Source: Pseudorhizobium flavum
Lineage (GTDB): Bacteria; Pseudomonadota; Alphaproteobacteria; Rhizobiales; Rhizobiaceae
Reading direction: 5' to 3'
Assembly (NCBI RefSeq): GCF_902502825.2
Contig: NZ_LR723670.1
Location: 1,550,001-1,614,000, forward strand
DNA length: 64,000 bases
Each line of letters starts with the position of its first letter. Within the stretch, counting starts at the first letter, position 1. This document shows, one piece after another, positions 35,865-45,072 of this stretch. The position numbers were made by a program, and so were the translations under genes. Below the pieces are notes generated by a model. The model had not been told where the DNA came from and ran no database searches. It saw only the letters and a program-made list of their open reading frames with translations.

Positions 35865-36599
35865 TCAGTCGCCAGCGGCGTCTCCGAACCGGATGCGAAA
35901 GCGCCGGTTCTCCTTGCCCTTCTTTTCGATCTTGGCGATGTGGATGCGCCCCACTTCGCCTGTACGGGAAACATGTGTGCCGCCACAGGGCTGGCTGTCA
36001 ACGCTGGAGTTTTCGCCGATGCAGACGAGGCTGATACGGCCGAGCCCCATCGGCGGCCGTACGTTCTTCGACTTCACGATACCGGGATTGGCGGCAAGCT
36101 GCTCGTCGGTGATCCACTGCACGTAAACCGGGTGATCCTGGTCGACGAGCTCCATCAGGCGGGCGGTGACCTCATCCTTGTCGATCCCGTCGCTCATGTC
36201 GAAATCCACGCGCGATTCGTCCTCGCCGACAGCCGCTCCGGTAATCGGGGAGGGGCACACGACGGAAAGCAGGTGGCAGGCGGTATGCATTCGCATCAGG
36301 CGATGCCGCCGCTGCCAATCGATCTGCAGGCGTACGGTTTCGCCCAGGAGTGGCTGGGGCTCCCGCTCCAGGGGCATATGCAGGATGATATCCCTCGTTG
36401 CCCCATGCCTCGTCTCGCCAAGCGCGATCCTGCTGCCGTCCGAACGCTCCACATGGCCAGTGTCGCCCGGCTGACCGCCCGATCTCGCGTAAAAGCACGT
36501 CCGGTCGAATTCGAGGCCGCCATCCGGGTGGATTCCAGTCACGACGGCCTCCGCAGTCGCCAGGTAGAAGTCGTCGCGGAAGAGAGTATGGGCGGGCAT
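35865..36599 (-). CDS. Alanyl-tRNA editing protein (AlaX type)
   Basis: 244 aa from the ATG at 36599. Free-standing homolog of the AlaRS editing domain, which hydrolyses mischarged Ser- or Gly-tRNA(Ala). The zinc ligands are visible: His105 and His109 (HTACH) and Cys205 and His209 (CGGTH). The N-terminal barrel has YARSGGQPGDTG near 37-48, as in AlaX-II. It starts 8 bp after the cysK stop and is clearly cotranscribed. Confidence 0.9.
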   Translation of the reverse strand: MPAHTLFRDDFYLATAEAVVTGIHPDGGLEFDRTCFYARSGGQPGDTGHVERSDGSRIALGETRHGATRDIILHMPLEREPQPLLGETVRLQIDWQRRHRLMRMHTACHLLSVVCPSPITGAAVGEDESRVDFDMSDGIDKDEVTARLMELVDQDHPVYVQWITDEQLAANPGIVKSKNVRPPMGLGRISLVCIGENSSVDSQPCGGTHVSRTGEVGRIHIAKIEKKGKENRRFRIRFGDAAGD

Positions 36600-36607
36600 T
36601 GGCGGGC

Positions 36608-37645
36608 TCAGACGGCTTCGAAAGGTGCGGTGATCCCGTGCCGGCGGGTCAGCCACTGCGGTACGGGCAGCCCCTTTGAACGAAGGAAATCCGGGTTGAA
36701 GAGCTTCGACTGGTAGCGGTTCCCATAGTCGCAGAGGATGGTCACGATGGTATGCCCGGGTCCGAGATCGCGCGCGAGTCGAATGGCGCCGGCAACATTG
36801 ATGCCGGTCGAACCACCCAGGCACAGGCCTTCCTTTTCGACCAGGTCGAAGATCACCGGCAAGGCTTCCGCATCCGGGATCTGATAGGCATAGTCGGGCG
36901 CGAAGCCTTCCAGGTTGGCGGTGATCCGGCCCTGGCCGATCCCTTCCGTGATCGACGAACCCTCCGCCTTCAGTTCCCCATGGGTATAGAACTCATAGAG
37001 CGCGGCGCCTTCCGGGTCCGCAATGCCGATCTTGATCCCCGGCTTCCTGTCTCTCAGTCCTTCTGCCACGCCTGCAAGGGTGCCGCCTGACCCCACGGCA
37101 CAGATGAAGCCGTCGACGCTGCCCTCGGTCTGCTCCCAGATCTCGGCCGCCGTCGTCTCCACATGTGCCTGGCGGTTCGCCACATTGTCGAACTGGTTCG
37201 CCCAGATGGCTCCCGCGGGGTCGCTTTTCGCCAGTTGCGCGGCCAGCCGGCCGGATACCTTCACGTAGTTGTTGGGGTTTCGGTAGGGTACGGCCGGGAC
37301 CTCTACCAGTTCCGCTCCGAGCAGGCGCAATGCGTCCTTCTTCTCCTGGCTTTGCGTTTCCGGAATGACAATCACGGTACGATAGCCGAGCGCCTTGGCG
37401 ACGAGGGTCAGCCCGATGCCCGTATTGCCGGCCGTTCCTTCGACGATCACGCCGCCTGGCCGCAGCAGGCCTTTCCGCTCCGCATCACGGATGATGTAGA
37501 GGGCCGCGCGATCCTTGACCGACTGGCCGGGGTTGAGAAACTCGGCCTTGCCCAGGATGTCGCAGCCGGTCGCCTCCGAAGCGCCCTTGAGACGGATGAG
37601 AGGCGTATTGCCGATGACGTCGAGAACGGATGAATTGACAGACAT
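36608..37645 (-). CDS. cysK: Cysteine synthase A (O-acetylserine sulfhydrylase)
   Basis: 345 aa. PLP lysine is Lys44 in GQSVKDRAA. Other motifs are EGTAGNTGIGL near 69 (substrate loop), VGSGGTLAGVA near 185 (PLP phosphate), and GGSTGINVAGA near 284. It makes cysteine from O-acetylserine and sulfide. It is somewhat longer than E. coli CysK because of a C-terminal tail (FLRSKGLPVPQWLTRR), as in other rhizobial versions. First gene of the cysK-alaX-sseA-GNAT operon. Confidence 0.93.
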   Translation of the reverse strand: MSVNSSVLDVIGNTPLIRLKGASEATGCDILGKAEFLNPGQSVKDRAALYIIRDAERKGLLRPGGVIVEGTAGNTGIGLTLVAKALGYRTVIVIPETQSQEKKDALRLLGAELVEVPAVPYRNPNNYVKVSGRLAAQLAKSDPAGAIWANQFDNVANRQAHVETTAAEIWEQTEGSVDGFICAVGSGGTLAGVAEGLRDRKPGIKIGIADPEGAALYEFYTHGELKAEGSSITEGIGQGRITANLEGFAPDYAYQIPDAEALPVIFDLVEKEGLCLGGSTGINVAGAIRLARDLGPGHTIVTILCDYGNRYQSKLFNPDFLRSKGLPVPQWLTRRHGITAPFEAV

Positions 37646-37784
37646 GTGGAAAGCCTTGTGGGAGGTTCAGTTTATGAGCCTTCTTGTGGGCGGACAAGGA
37701 AGCCGAAACAAGAAATGGGTTTGCGCGATGTCAAACACGGTCGGAATAAAATCTTGCGGCCTCCGTCGAAAGCAGCGCACCACG

Positions 37785-37815
37785 AAAAAAGGCTGGCGCC
37801 TCGGCGCCAGCCTTT
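37785..37815 (-). terminator. Terminator of the small secreted protein gene
   Basis: GGCTGGCGCC and GGCGCCAGCC form a long stem, and the minus-strand transcript continues into TTTTTT (A6 at 37785-37790). Confidence 0.85.
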
Positions 37816-37835
37816 CAAGGAATAACCGCTGCGTA

Positions 37836-38090
37836 TCAGTCTTCGCAGGCAGCTTCCGGAACCGTGCCGGACGGCACCGAGGTCGTCTTTTCCGCGCTGG
37901 TTTCGCTGCAACGATCATCGTCCTGGGTGCCAGCTGCGCCCGTGTTTGTCGAGCCAGTGGTCGCCGCATCGGTCTGTGTCGTGCCATTGCCCGACGAGTC
38001 TGAAGACGCGCCGGAGTCGCTGGTCTGTGCCATAGCACCCGTGGTGAGGGCGAGGGTGAAGGCCGATACCGTAAGCAGTTTCGTAAGCAT
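37836..38090 (-). CDS. Small secreted Ser/Thr/Asp-rich protein
   Basis: 84 aa. Clear signal peptide (LLTVSAFTLALTTGAMAQ). The mature part is low-complexity Ser/Thr/Gly/Asp, with two cysteines (DDDRC and AACED) that could form a disulfide. No family recognised. A strong terminator follows. Confidence 0.65.
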   Translation of the reverse strand: MLTKLLTVSAFTLALTTGAMAQTSDSGASSDSSGNGTTQTDAATTGSTNTGAAGTQDDDRCSETSAEKTTSVPSGTVPEAACED

Positions 38091-38186
38091 TCTTATTCCT
38101 CCTTGGCCGGTTTCCCGGGGGTGTTTCTTCGTACGGTGATCAAACCACCGAGCTGCCGACCTGTTCCCGGGCGACAGAAATAGTTG

Positions 38187-38450
38187 TCACTGCAGCTCTC
38201 CCCAGGAGGGGTTCCAGGAAATCCCCTCCATCAACTCGACGTATATCGGATGGTCGTTGTCGCGGTTCTTGTTCTCGGCCATGCGAAAGGCAGCCTCTGG
38301 CTCCATTTCTTCGCCAGGGAAGATGGAATCGCCTGCTCCATCGCTGGCCTTCTCCCGTATGAAGGCGCGAACCTCGTCGGCGGAGCGGTAAAGGCGTACT
38401 ACCAGCGCTCCGGGCGCGGCGTCATCGCTGTAGCGGTAGTAGATCGACAT
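38187..38450 (-). CDS. Small acidic protein, unknown
   Basis: 87 aa from the ATG at 38450, preceded by a strong GGAGGAAATTC ribosome site. Starts MSIYYRYSDDAAPGALVVRLYRS-like and ends WNPSWGELQ; no signal or membrane segment. Acidic (pI low by composition). No recognised family. Confidence 0.65.
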   Translation of the reverse strand: MSIYYRYSDDAAPGALVVRLYRSADEVRAFIREKASDGAGDSIFPGEEMEPEAAFRMAENKNRDNDHPIYVELMEGISWNPSWGELQ

Positions 38451-38513
38451 GAATTTCCTCCAGCATTCGAAGCAAGAATCAGGGAAGGTGGCGGTGGCCA
38501 CAACCATCAAACG

Positions 38514-38544
38514 AAAAAGCCCCGGGCAGGATGCCGCGGGGCTT
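38514..38544 (-). terminator. Terminator of the DUF1236 gene
   Basis: AGCCCC and GGGGCT close a hairpin over a GGCAGGATGCC inner stem. The minus transcript ends in TTTTT. Confidence 0.75.
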
Positions 38545-38566
38545 CTCGTGACTGAGCCTGTTCGGA

Positions 38567-38959
38567 TCAGTCGATGACCTGAACGACCGTGTAGGTGTTC
38601 GGATCGACGATCACGCGGCGTTCGTTGACATAGGTGTAGGCATATTCCGGAGCTTCCGGAACCGGGGTCAGCACGACCGTCTGGGGCAGCGGCTGGCCGA
38701 CGACGACTTCACGCTCCACCACGACCGGCTGAGCGGGGACGGGCTGTTCGCGGACATAGGTGACGACGCGCTCCGGCGGCGGATCGATCGCCGTACCGGC
38801 GGCAGCGCCGACAATGCCGCCGACCGCCGCACCGATCGGACCGCCGACGATTGCGCCAGTCACGGCTCCGCCCGCGGCGCCGCTAACCGTGCTTTCCTGA
38901 GCAATGGCGCCGGTTGCGGCAAGGCCTGCAGCGGCGGCAATAAGAACCAACTTCCTCAT
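38567..38959 (-). CDS. Glycine-zipper, DUF1236-type envelope protein
   Basis: 130 aa from the ATG at 38959 (GGAGATCGCC upstream). Signal peptide ends GAIAQ. Residues 34-66 are a glycine zipper (AGGAVTGAIVGGPIGAAVGG). The C-terminal part ends with YVNERRVIVDPNTYTVVQVID, the DUF1236 signature of rhizobial periplasmic proteins. Function unknown, probably envelope-associated. Confidence 0.82.
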   Translation of the reverse strand: MRKLVLIAAAAGLAATGAIAQESTVSGAAGGAVTGAIVGGPIGAAVGGIVGAAAGTAIDPPPERVVTYVREQPVPAQPVVVEREVVVGQPLPQTVVLTPVPEAPEYAYTYVNERRVIVDPNTYTVVQVID

Positions 38960-39443
38960 GGCGATCTCCTTTTCCTGTAGAGCCATGGGGCGATGAACGT
39001 GGATGTCTGGATTTCGTTCCGCGGCGAGAACGATGGGGCGCCCGGCAGAAAAAACAGCAGCCAGCGGTGATATGCCCGGATTTTCGTTGTTCTTCGAAAT
39101 GGCTCCGCGGACCGGACTGGTTTAGGTCGATGAGGAGCAAGACGGCTGTTGATGACCTTGACCGATCGCTCAGCCATGGCTGGACCGCATGGGAAGCGAA
39201 TACCATGCGGCCGTCAAAGGCAGCGAGGTCGGGAGTGGTACTTGGTCTAGTGTGAAAGGGCAGGGTAGCTTGAGGTCAATCAAGACCGTTGCTGCAGCGT
39301 CCACTGCATTGCTTTGCGGCTAGCTCGCAGGCGAGTTTAAAGGACTCAGAGTTCGCGTGCCTACGGTAGTGATAAACGGTCATAGATACGACCTAGGGAT
39401 CCGCGCAGGCTCGGTCTCAGAACACCAATAAAGACGTAGCATC
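38960..39443. other. Gene-free gap at the left edge of the CHASE2/FecR locus
   Basis: About 480 bp with no supported gene, repeat or tRNA fragment. The composition becomes more AT-rich rightward. It may contain the left boundary of the putative island. Confidence 0.4.
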
Positions 39444-41261
39444 TTAGGCAAAGGTTGATTTCAAGGCAAATACCCGGGAGATCTCGCTCCTCCCTCTCAC
39501 CGTCGTGCTTTCCAGTTCGCGTACGTCGAATGCATCATGCACCTGCGTCGCGGTTGCTTCTCCGAGCAGGATCGGAACGCCATAATCTTTCGACGCCGTT
39601 TCAAGCCGTGCAGCCAGGTTGACTGCGTCCCCGAGGGCCGAGTAGTCAAAGCGGCTATCTGACCCCATGTTTCCGACGACACAAGTACCCGTATTGATGC
39701 CGATACCGACCCTCAGCTCCGGAAAGGCGGGACCAACTCCCTGCGCCTCGGAACGCAGATCATTATTGAGAGCAGCGATTGCCGTCAGCATCTCGAGCGC
39801 AGCGGAAACGGCATGGCGAGCATGATCGGGATCCGGCAGCGGCGCATTCCAAAACGCCATTATGCAATCGCCTATGTACTTGTCGATCGTGCCACCATTC
39901 TTGAGTATGACGTTTGACAGCGGCGTCAGCAAACGGTTCATCAGCTGAGTCAAGAGCTCAGGATCGTCCTTCAAGCCTTCTGCAATAGTGGAAAAGCCGC
40001 GCACATCGCAAAACAGGATCGTCAGCTCCCGCGTTTCCCCACCCAGCTTCAACTGCTCTGGATCCTTCGCGAGCCTTTCCACTAAGTCCGGCGAAAGATA
40101 CTGCGAAAAGGCTTTGGTGATCTGGCGCCTGCTCCGTCTTTCGCTAGCGTAGTCTATGCTGCTTTGTGCGAGGACGACTGCAGCCAATGAGACGGCGGGT
40201 AAAGCAGGAGGCATGAAGATCCCAGTCGTGCGGACAACCAGGAAGCTTCCCAATACAGCGAATGTGATAGCGATCGCCGCACCGCACCAGGTCCGCCAAT
40301 TGGTCCCCCGCCAGACGAGCCGCGACGCTAACGCAACTGCAGACAACAGAAGCAGGGCAGTAGAGCCCGAGCCGGCCTTTGCCACGCCGTCGCCGGTTCG
40401 AAGATTGTCGACGAAAGTCGCCTGTACTTCAGCACCTGCCGTCAGGCGGCCGTTGTGGATGGTGGCGGGGGTTGCGAAAGCATCGGCACCGCCGCTGCTG
40501 ATGGAAGGCGCGTTCTGGAGGCTGAGGCCGACGATAACGATCCGACCCCGGAAAAGTCCCTCAGGTAGGAAGACCTCTGGCTCTAGCGCCTGATAGTAAG
40601 ACACTGTCGGATAGGTTCGTGGTCCACCGTAGGATTGCACAAGCAGGTCTTGCTCGGACGCCGGTATCGGCGTAGCGGCCGCGCGCAATATTGCAGCTGC
40701 GAAACTATCCTCGATGTCCGGGATTTGGCGAAGCACGGCGTCTTCATGCAGCGACACTGACGCAATCCCAGCCACAGCTCCCGTGTCGGTGAACATCGAA
40801 AGCGGCATGGTCCGAATTAGCTGATCGGCTTGTAGCGAGGAGATGAGGGTTTCATCGCCTGCAAGAACAACGTCTGGCCCCAGCACTGCCGCAAACGCCT
40901 CATCCGCTTGTGCAGTGGACGGCTCGGAGAAGATGATGTCGAGGCCGATCACCTTAGCCCCAGCGGCCCGCAATGCGGCAACGAGGCGGGCGTGGAGATT
41001 TCGCGGCCACGGCCATTGCAGGTTGATCTCAGCCAGAGAGGGCTCATCAATGGCCACTATGATGGGCCCGTTCTTTGGCAGAGCCGGCGGTCGCACCGTC
41101 GTAAGATAATCGAAGCTTCTGTGGTCGATCAGGGACCACGCCGGCAGGCGCTGGACGAACACCATCAACGCTGAGATCACAGCCGCAAGTACAATGATCT
41201 GTACGTTTCGATGGAAGGCGAGCAGCCATTGCCAAAAGAAGATGGCGCGAGACCTCTGCAT
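39444..41261 (-). CDS. CHASE2-domain class III nucleotide cyclase (membrane)
   Basis: 605 aa. The start is the ATG at 41261, sharing its A with the TGA of the upstream gene (TGATG). Layout: a membrane helix at 21-37, an extracytoplasmic CHASE2 sensor (about 40-295), three helices (302-317, 326-343, 353-370), then the cyclase domain from 412. Metal aspartates are Asp419 (FCDVRGFS) and Asp465 (YIGDC). The transition-state pair is Asn548 and Arg552 (VNLAAR). The base-selecting pair is Lys461 and Ser541, neither the adenylate (Lys/Asp or Thr) nor guanylate (Glu/Cys) form. So the product may be cAMP or another cyclic nucleotide. See the Pycsar finding. Confidence 0.9.
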   Translation of the reverse strand: MQRSRAIFFWQWLLAFHRNVQIIVLAAVISALMVFVQRLPAWSLIDHRSFDYLTTVRPPALPKNGPIIVAIDEPSLAEINLQWPWPRNLHARLVAALRAAGAKVIGLDIIFSEPSTAQADEAFAAVLGPDVVLAGDETLISSLQADQLIRTMPLSMFTDTGAVAGIASVSLHEDAVLRQIPDIEDSFAAAILRAAATPIPASEQDLLVQSYGGPRTYPTVSYYQALEPEVFLPEGLFRGRIVIVGLSLQNAPSISSGGADAFATPATIHNGRLTAGAEVQATFVDNLRTGDGVAKAGSGSTALLLLSAVALASRLVWRGTNWRTWCGAAIAITFAVLGSFLVVRTTGIFMPPALPAVSLAAVVLAQSSIDYASERRSRRQITKAFSQYLSPDLVERLAKDPEQLKLGGETRELTILFCDVRGFSTIAEGLKDDPELLTQLMNRLLTPLSNVILKNGGTIDKYIGDCIMAFWNAPLPDPDHARHAVSAALEMLTAIAALNNDLRSEAQGVGPAFPELRVGIGINTGTCVVGNMGSDSRFDYSALGDAVNLAARLETASKDYGVPILLGEATATQVHDAFDVRELESTTVRGRSEISRVFALKSTFA

Positions 41262-44200
41262 CAGAAGCGGACTTTTAGGCTGCCTTTGACCGAGCGTCCC
41301 CAACCAGGCACACCGGCGTTGAGTTCGATGTCGTCGTCAAGCAGGTTGTATGCGGCGAGGTTTATTTCGATGCGCTTGTCAATGGGCTCCCAAGTTACTG
41401 AAGCGTCCAAGGTCCAGAAATCGTCGAGTTCGATGCCGCTCTCGTTATTGCGATGTCCTACGTAATTTGCTGCAAGTGTTGCGCGCAAATTGGCCTGGTT
41501 TACCCAAGTGAGCGCGACCTGTCCCGACCATTGCGGAATGAACGGGAGAAGCTCGCCGGAGGTCAGCGAATTCGTACTCTGATCTTCAGAATCCGCGTAG
41601 GCCACAGTCGAGGATAATCCAAAGCCATGCCCAAGGAGCAAGTTGCTGCTCAGGCTCGCACGGTCGATCCGTCCCCGGGAGGTGGTAAATGGGATGGAGC
41701 TCAGAGGGACCGGGATCTGCGGATCTTGCAGATCCTGGTGTTGATACTCCACCGCAGTGAAAAAGTCCGGCGTCCATTCCGCATCCCAGCGAAAGGCATA
41801 GGTGTCCACATAGCCAGTCGTGGTGACGGAAATCTGGTTGGGCTGCAGCCCGAGAATGCCGATCGGCGACAGTGTCGGCGTGTTCAAGTCGAGGCTTGAC
41901 CGCATGAAGCCGCCGCGCAACCAATGACCCTCGACAGGCGACCAGGCGACGCCGACCCGCGGCTCCAACCTTGAAAGGTCACTCTCGTCACTGCCAATGT
42001 AGCTGCCGAACAGCGCATACTCGGCGCGAAGGTTAGCGCTGATGTCGTGGAGCACGTCGACGTAGATCCGTCCGACCGTGCTGCTGTCTTCGGCCTCCTC
42101 GAACGTCGATGGCAGGAGGTCCAGTGGAGGAGGCAGCAGGTTGGTGTAAGCCTGTGACTGGTAGGCATCTACCCAGCCGCCCTCGATACCATAGCGCCAG
42201 GTTAAGTCGCCATGGCTCACCGTGTGGTTGACAGCAGCAGTGTACGTCGTTTCCTCGAAGACGTTGCGGGTCTCGGCGGTCGGGAGTGGCAGACCGAAGA
42301 GGTCAAACTCGAATGAGTTTTCATCCTCTCGACGTACTCCGCTGTATAATAGCGCTGCGCTCAAGACGTTTCGATAGCCAATAGTATGGCTCCAGCCGAT
42401 GCCAGCATTGGTCGCTTGTGAACTAATTTGCTGCTCGCTGGTCAAAGGGAGAGGCAAGATTGTCGGGTCAGTGGGATCCACGAAGGGGGCAAAGTCGGCT
42501 TCGACCTGAAAATTACGCGTAAGGTCGTTCTCGCCATGATTGGTGTAAAGTACCACACGATCGTAAAGCGTCGGACTGGCCGTCAGATATCCATTGCCTC
42601 CCAGGATCTCAAGATCGCTGTCCAGATCGCTCAGTCCCCCGGTGTTTCGGACATCTGGATCCTTGCTCCACTGCAGGTTTCCGTAGACGCTGATCGGGAT
42701 CGGCAAGTTGGTGTAGCCCTGGACTTCGCCTTCTGCGACGTAGCCGGTCCCGTCACCGCCATAGACAAACCCGCCGCCGATGGCACCCTCGATGAAGGGG
42801 CGCCGCAGAAGGTTGGCCGAACGCGACCGGCCCGAAATCAGGTGAGGCTCAAGCATCAATCCTTGTAAAAGAGACGAGAAGGCTTTGCTGTTGGGGATGT
42901 TGTTGGTGACATCGCTCCCGAACGTCTCATCGTTGGCGAAGGGGTCAGCGCTGCCCCGCAGGCTTTGGTCAATATAGGACGTGCCAACAAAAGGATCGAA
43001 TACGGCGTCGCCATAGTATTCGCCCCACGCGTTCAACCCCTGCATGCGAAATGCGTTGTTGAGCGTGGACCCCGCATCATGGTTGGCACCAAGAGCCGCA
43101 AACTCACCGCCTCTTTCGCGGGAGCGACGAACGAACTCCTGTGCATTTCGGATCGCAGTGACTGAATCGTAGTCGTCGATCGCGACCGCCGCACGGAAGG
43201 AGTAGACGACAGGATCATTGTCATCCAACCGCTGAGCATTGTCCAATGCCTGCTCGGCCGGCACCCGGTCCCCTTTCTCATAGTGGGCCGCGGCAAGAAG
43301 AAGCTGGCCCTGTGAATAGGCGGGATTGGAAACGGTGCCAGCCAGAAGATCGTCAATTGCTTTATCCAGTTCACCTGTCTGGAGATGGTAGCGGCCCCGT
43401 GCGACGAGACCGATGTCGAAGTTAGGATCGGCAGCAAGCGCCAGATCGATATGCTTCCTCGCTTCTGTCACGCGTGAGTTGTCTAGATAGAAGATGGCAA
43501 GGTTGGCGTGGCTCACCGGATCCTGCGGGTCAAGCGAGATGGCTTTCTGAAAAGCGGCTTCGGCTTCGCGATTGGCGCCTCGTGCAGATTGGACATTGCC
43601 GATCTCGTTCCAGGTCGTCGAAGAGCCTGGCGTTATGGAAACGGCCGTCAGCAGATCGGAAAGAGCTCCTTCCAGGTCGCCCTGGAAGCCTGACCGGAAG
43701 TGAGCACGCACTTCAAGTGCCGTTGGTTCGCTCGGGTCGAGCGACAGAGATCTCTGCATCGCTTCCTCGGCCTGCGGACGGTCGTTCAGCAGGAGAGCAA
43801 GCCAAGCTCGATACGCCGGAAGTTCAGGGTCTTCAGGAAAGCTCGCTTCCGCCTGCTTGAGTACCTCAATGGCACTGGGCAGGTCCTTCAGGAAACCGAT
43901 GGCATAAGCGCGGAGAAAAGCGGCATCAGCACCGCCAATCTGTGGCGGCAGCGGTTCGACCCGCTCTGGATGCGAAAGCGCCCGGGCATAGTACCCACCG
44001 TAAAGGGCGATCGCTCGCCGCTGCGGGTCAAGACCAGTCGTCGCACGTTCAAATAAGGAAGCAGCCTCACCATAGCGGCCTTCAGAGGCAGCGATGATGG
44101 CCTCGACGAGCGTAACGCGGGAGGCGAGCGAGCCAGAGAGCGGCTGACGCTTCGCAGCCGCTAGTGCTTCGTTCGCTTTTGTTCGACCTTCGAGGGACAG

Positions 44201-44938
44201 CGCTGCTTCAGCAAGCGATACCCAGTCGTGCGCAGTTCGCTGCGCATCCGGAATGCTGCGGATCTGCTCCGCCTGCTGGCGCATCTGTGCCACCGGCAGC
44301 ACCGAGGGGGGCATCCGCTCGAATGCTTCACGCGCCGGCAAATAGAAAAGCATCTGCTCGCGATCGTCCGAATCCACGATGACGATCTTGCGCGGCGCCT
44401 GACCGATGGAGGCAACGGCCGCTTCACCTTCGACCAGTTCAAGGCTTCCTTGAGGATTGCTCAGCCGAACGCGCCCTTCGAGAACCGTGAGCGTCGTTCG
44501 CTCGCCCTCCACTGTCATTGTCCAGTCGGTACCGCGAATGGCTGCGGTCGCCGCGGGTGTCTGCACCGTAACGCCAGGTCCACCTCGTTCTGCACGTGCC
44601 CAGATCGTGCCCGATTGGAGCTCAAGCTTAGCATCGTTTCCAGCCGAGATCTCTCGTACCAAAAGTGAGGAGTTCCGCCCCAGTCGCACTTGAGTGCGAT
44701 CGGAAAACAGGATCGCCAGTTGGCCTGCCGCGTTCGTCCGCAGCACATCACCTGGCAAAAGATCCTGTTGCAAGTCGACGGTCTGCCAGGAGGAGATGTC
44801 GATAAAGCGGATCTCCTCACCCGCTTTACGGGCAATGACTGCGCCGGCGGCCGCCGAGGCGCGCGGACGCGGCTCCGCCGAGACGTCGGCAATCACGCTG
44901 CCACTCAGGAGCAGAACGAGCACTATAAGCTTTCGCAA
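41261..44938 (-). CDS. FecR - TPR - outer-membrane beta-barrel fusion protein
   Basis: 1225 aa. The start is a TTG at 44938 with GGGGAG six bases upstream. A signal peptide comes first (LIVLVLLLSGSVIADVSA). FecR domain at about 60-170 (LLPGDVLRTNAAGQLAILF, TPAATAAIRGTDW). TPR repeats cover about 230-640 (AEAAFQKAISLDPQDPVSHA). From about 690 the sequence alternates like TonB-receptor or FadL-type strands and ends in KVRF, a BAM-type C-terminal Phe. It is predicted to span periplasm and outer membrane, and is coupled to the downstream CHASE2 cyclase. FecR proteins paired with CHASE2 cyclases are common, but a barrel fused to them is not familiar to me. Confidence 0.82.
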   Translation of the reverse strand: MRKLIVLVLLLSGSVIADVSAEPRPRASAAAGAVIARKAGEEIRFIDISSWQTVDLQQDLLPGDVLRTNAAGQLAILFSDRTQVRLGRNSSLLVREISAGNDAKLELQSGTIWARAERGGPGVTVQTPAATAAIRGTDWTMTVEGERTTLTVLEGRVRLSNPQGSLELVEGEAAVASIGQAPRKIVIVDSDDREQMLFYLPAREAFERMPPSVLPVAQMRQQAEQIRSIPDAQRTAHDWVSLAEAALSLEGRTKANEALAAAKRQPLSGSLASRVTLVEAIIAASEGRYGEAASLFERATTGLDPQRRAIALYGGYYARALSHPERVEPLPPQIGGADAAFLRAYAIGFLKDLPSAIEVLKQAEASFPEDPELPAYRAWLALLLNDRPQAEEAMQRSLSLDPSEPTALEVRAHFRSGFQGDLEGALSDLLTAVSITPGSSTTWNEIGNVQSARGANREAEAAFQKAISLDPQDPVSHANLAIFYLDNSRVTEARKHIDLALAADPNFDIGLVARGRYHLQTGELDKAIDDLLAGTVSNPAYSQGQLLLAAAHYEKGDRVPAEQALDNAQRLDDNDPVVYSFRAAVAIDDYDSVTAIRNAQEFVRRSRERGGEFAALGANHDAGSTLNNAFRMQGLNAWGEYYGDAVFDPFVGTSYIDQSLRGSADPFANDETFGSDVTNNIPNSKAFSSLLQGLMLEPHLISGRSRSANLLRRPFIEGAIGGGFVYGGDGTGYVAEGEVQGYTNLPIPISVYGNLQWSKDPDVRNTGGLSDLDSDLEILGGNGYLTASPTLYDRVVLYTNHGENDLTRNFQVEADFAPFVDPTDPTILPLPLTSEQQISSQATNAGIGWSHTIGYRNVLSAALLYSGVRREDENSFEFDLFGLPLPTAETRNVFEETTYTAAVNHTVSHGDLTWRYGIEGGWVDAYQSQAYTNLLPPPLDLLPSTFEEAEDSSTVGRIYVDVLHDISANLRAEYALFGSYIGSDESDLSRLEPRVGVAWSPVEGHWLRGGFMRSSLDLNTPTLSPIGILGLQPNQISVTTTGYVDTYAFRWDAEWTPDFFTAVEYQHQDLQDPQIPVPLSSIPFTTSRGRIDRASLSSNLLLGHGFGLSSTVAYADSEDQSTNSLTSGELLPFIPQWSGQVALTWVNQANLRATLAANYVGHRNNESGIELDDFWTLDASVTWEPIDKRIEINLAAYNLLDDDIELNAGVPGWGRSVKGSLKVRF

Positions 44939-45072
44939 GATTTTCTCCCCAGCCCGTCGTCTGCAGTGACCACCTCTGAAACAGAAGTCAAGATTGGTAC
45001 CGAATCCCTTCTTGCTTTCGCTACCCGGTGTATTACGAAGGAAACACTGTTTATAGCGGGGAGCGGGGCGCG

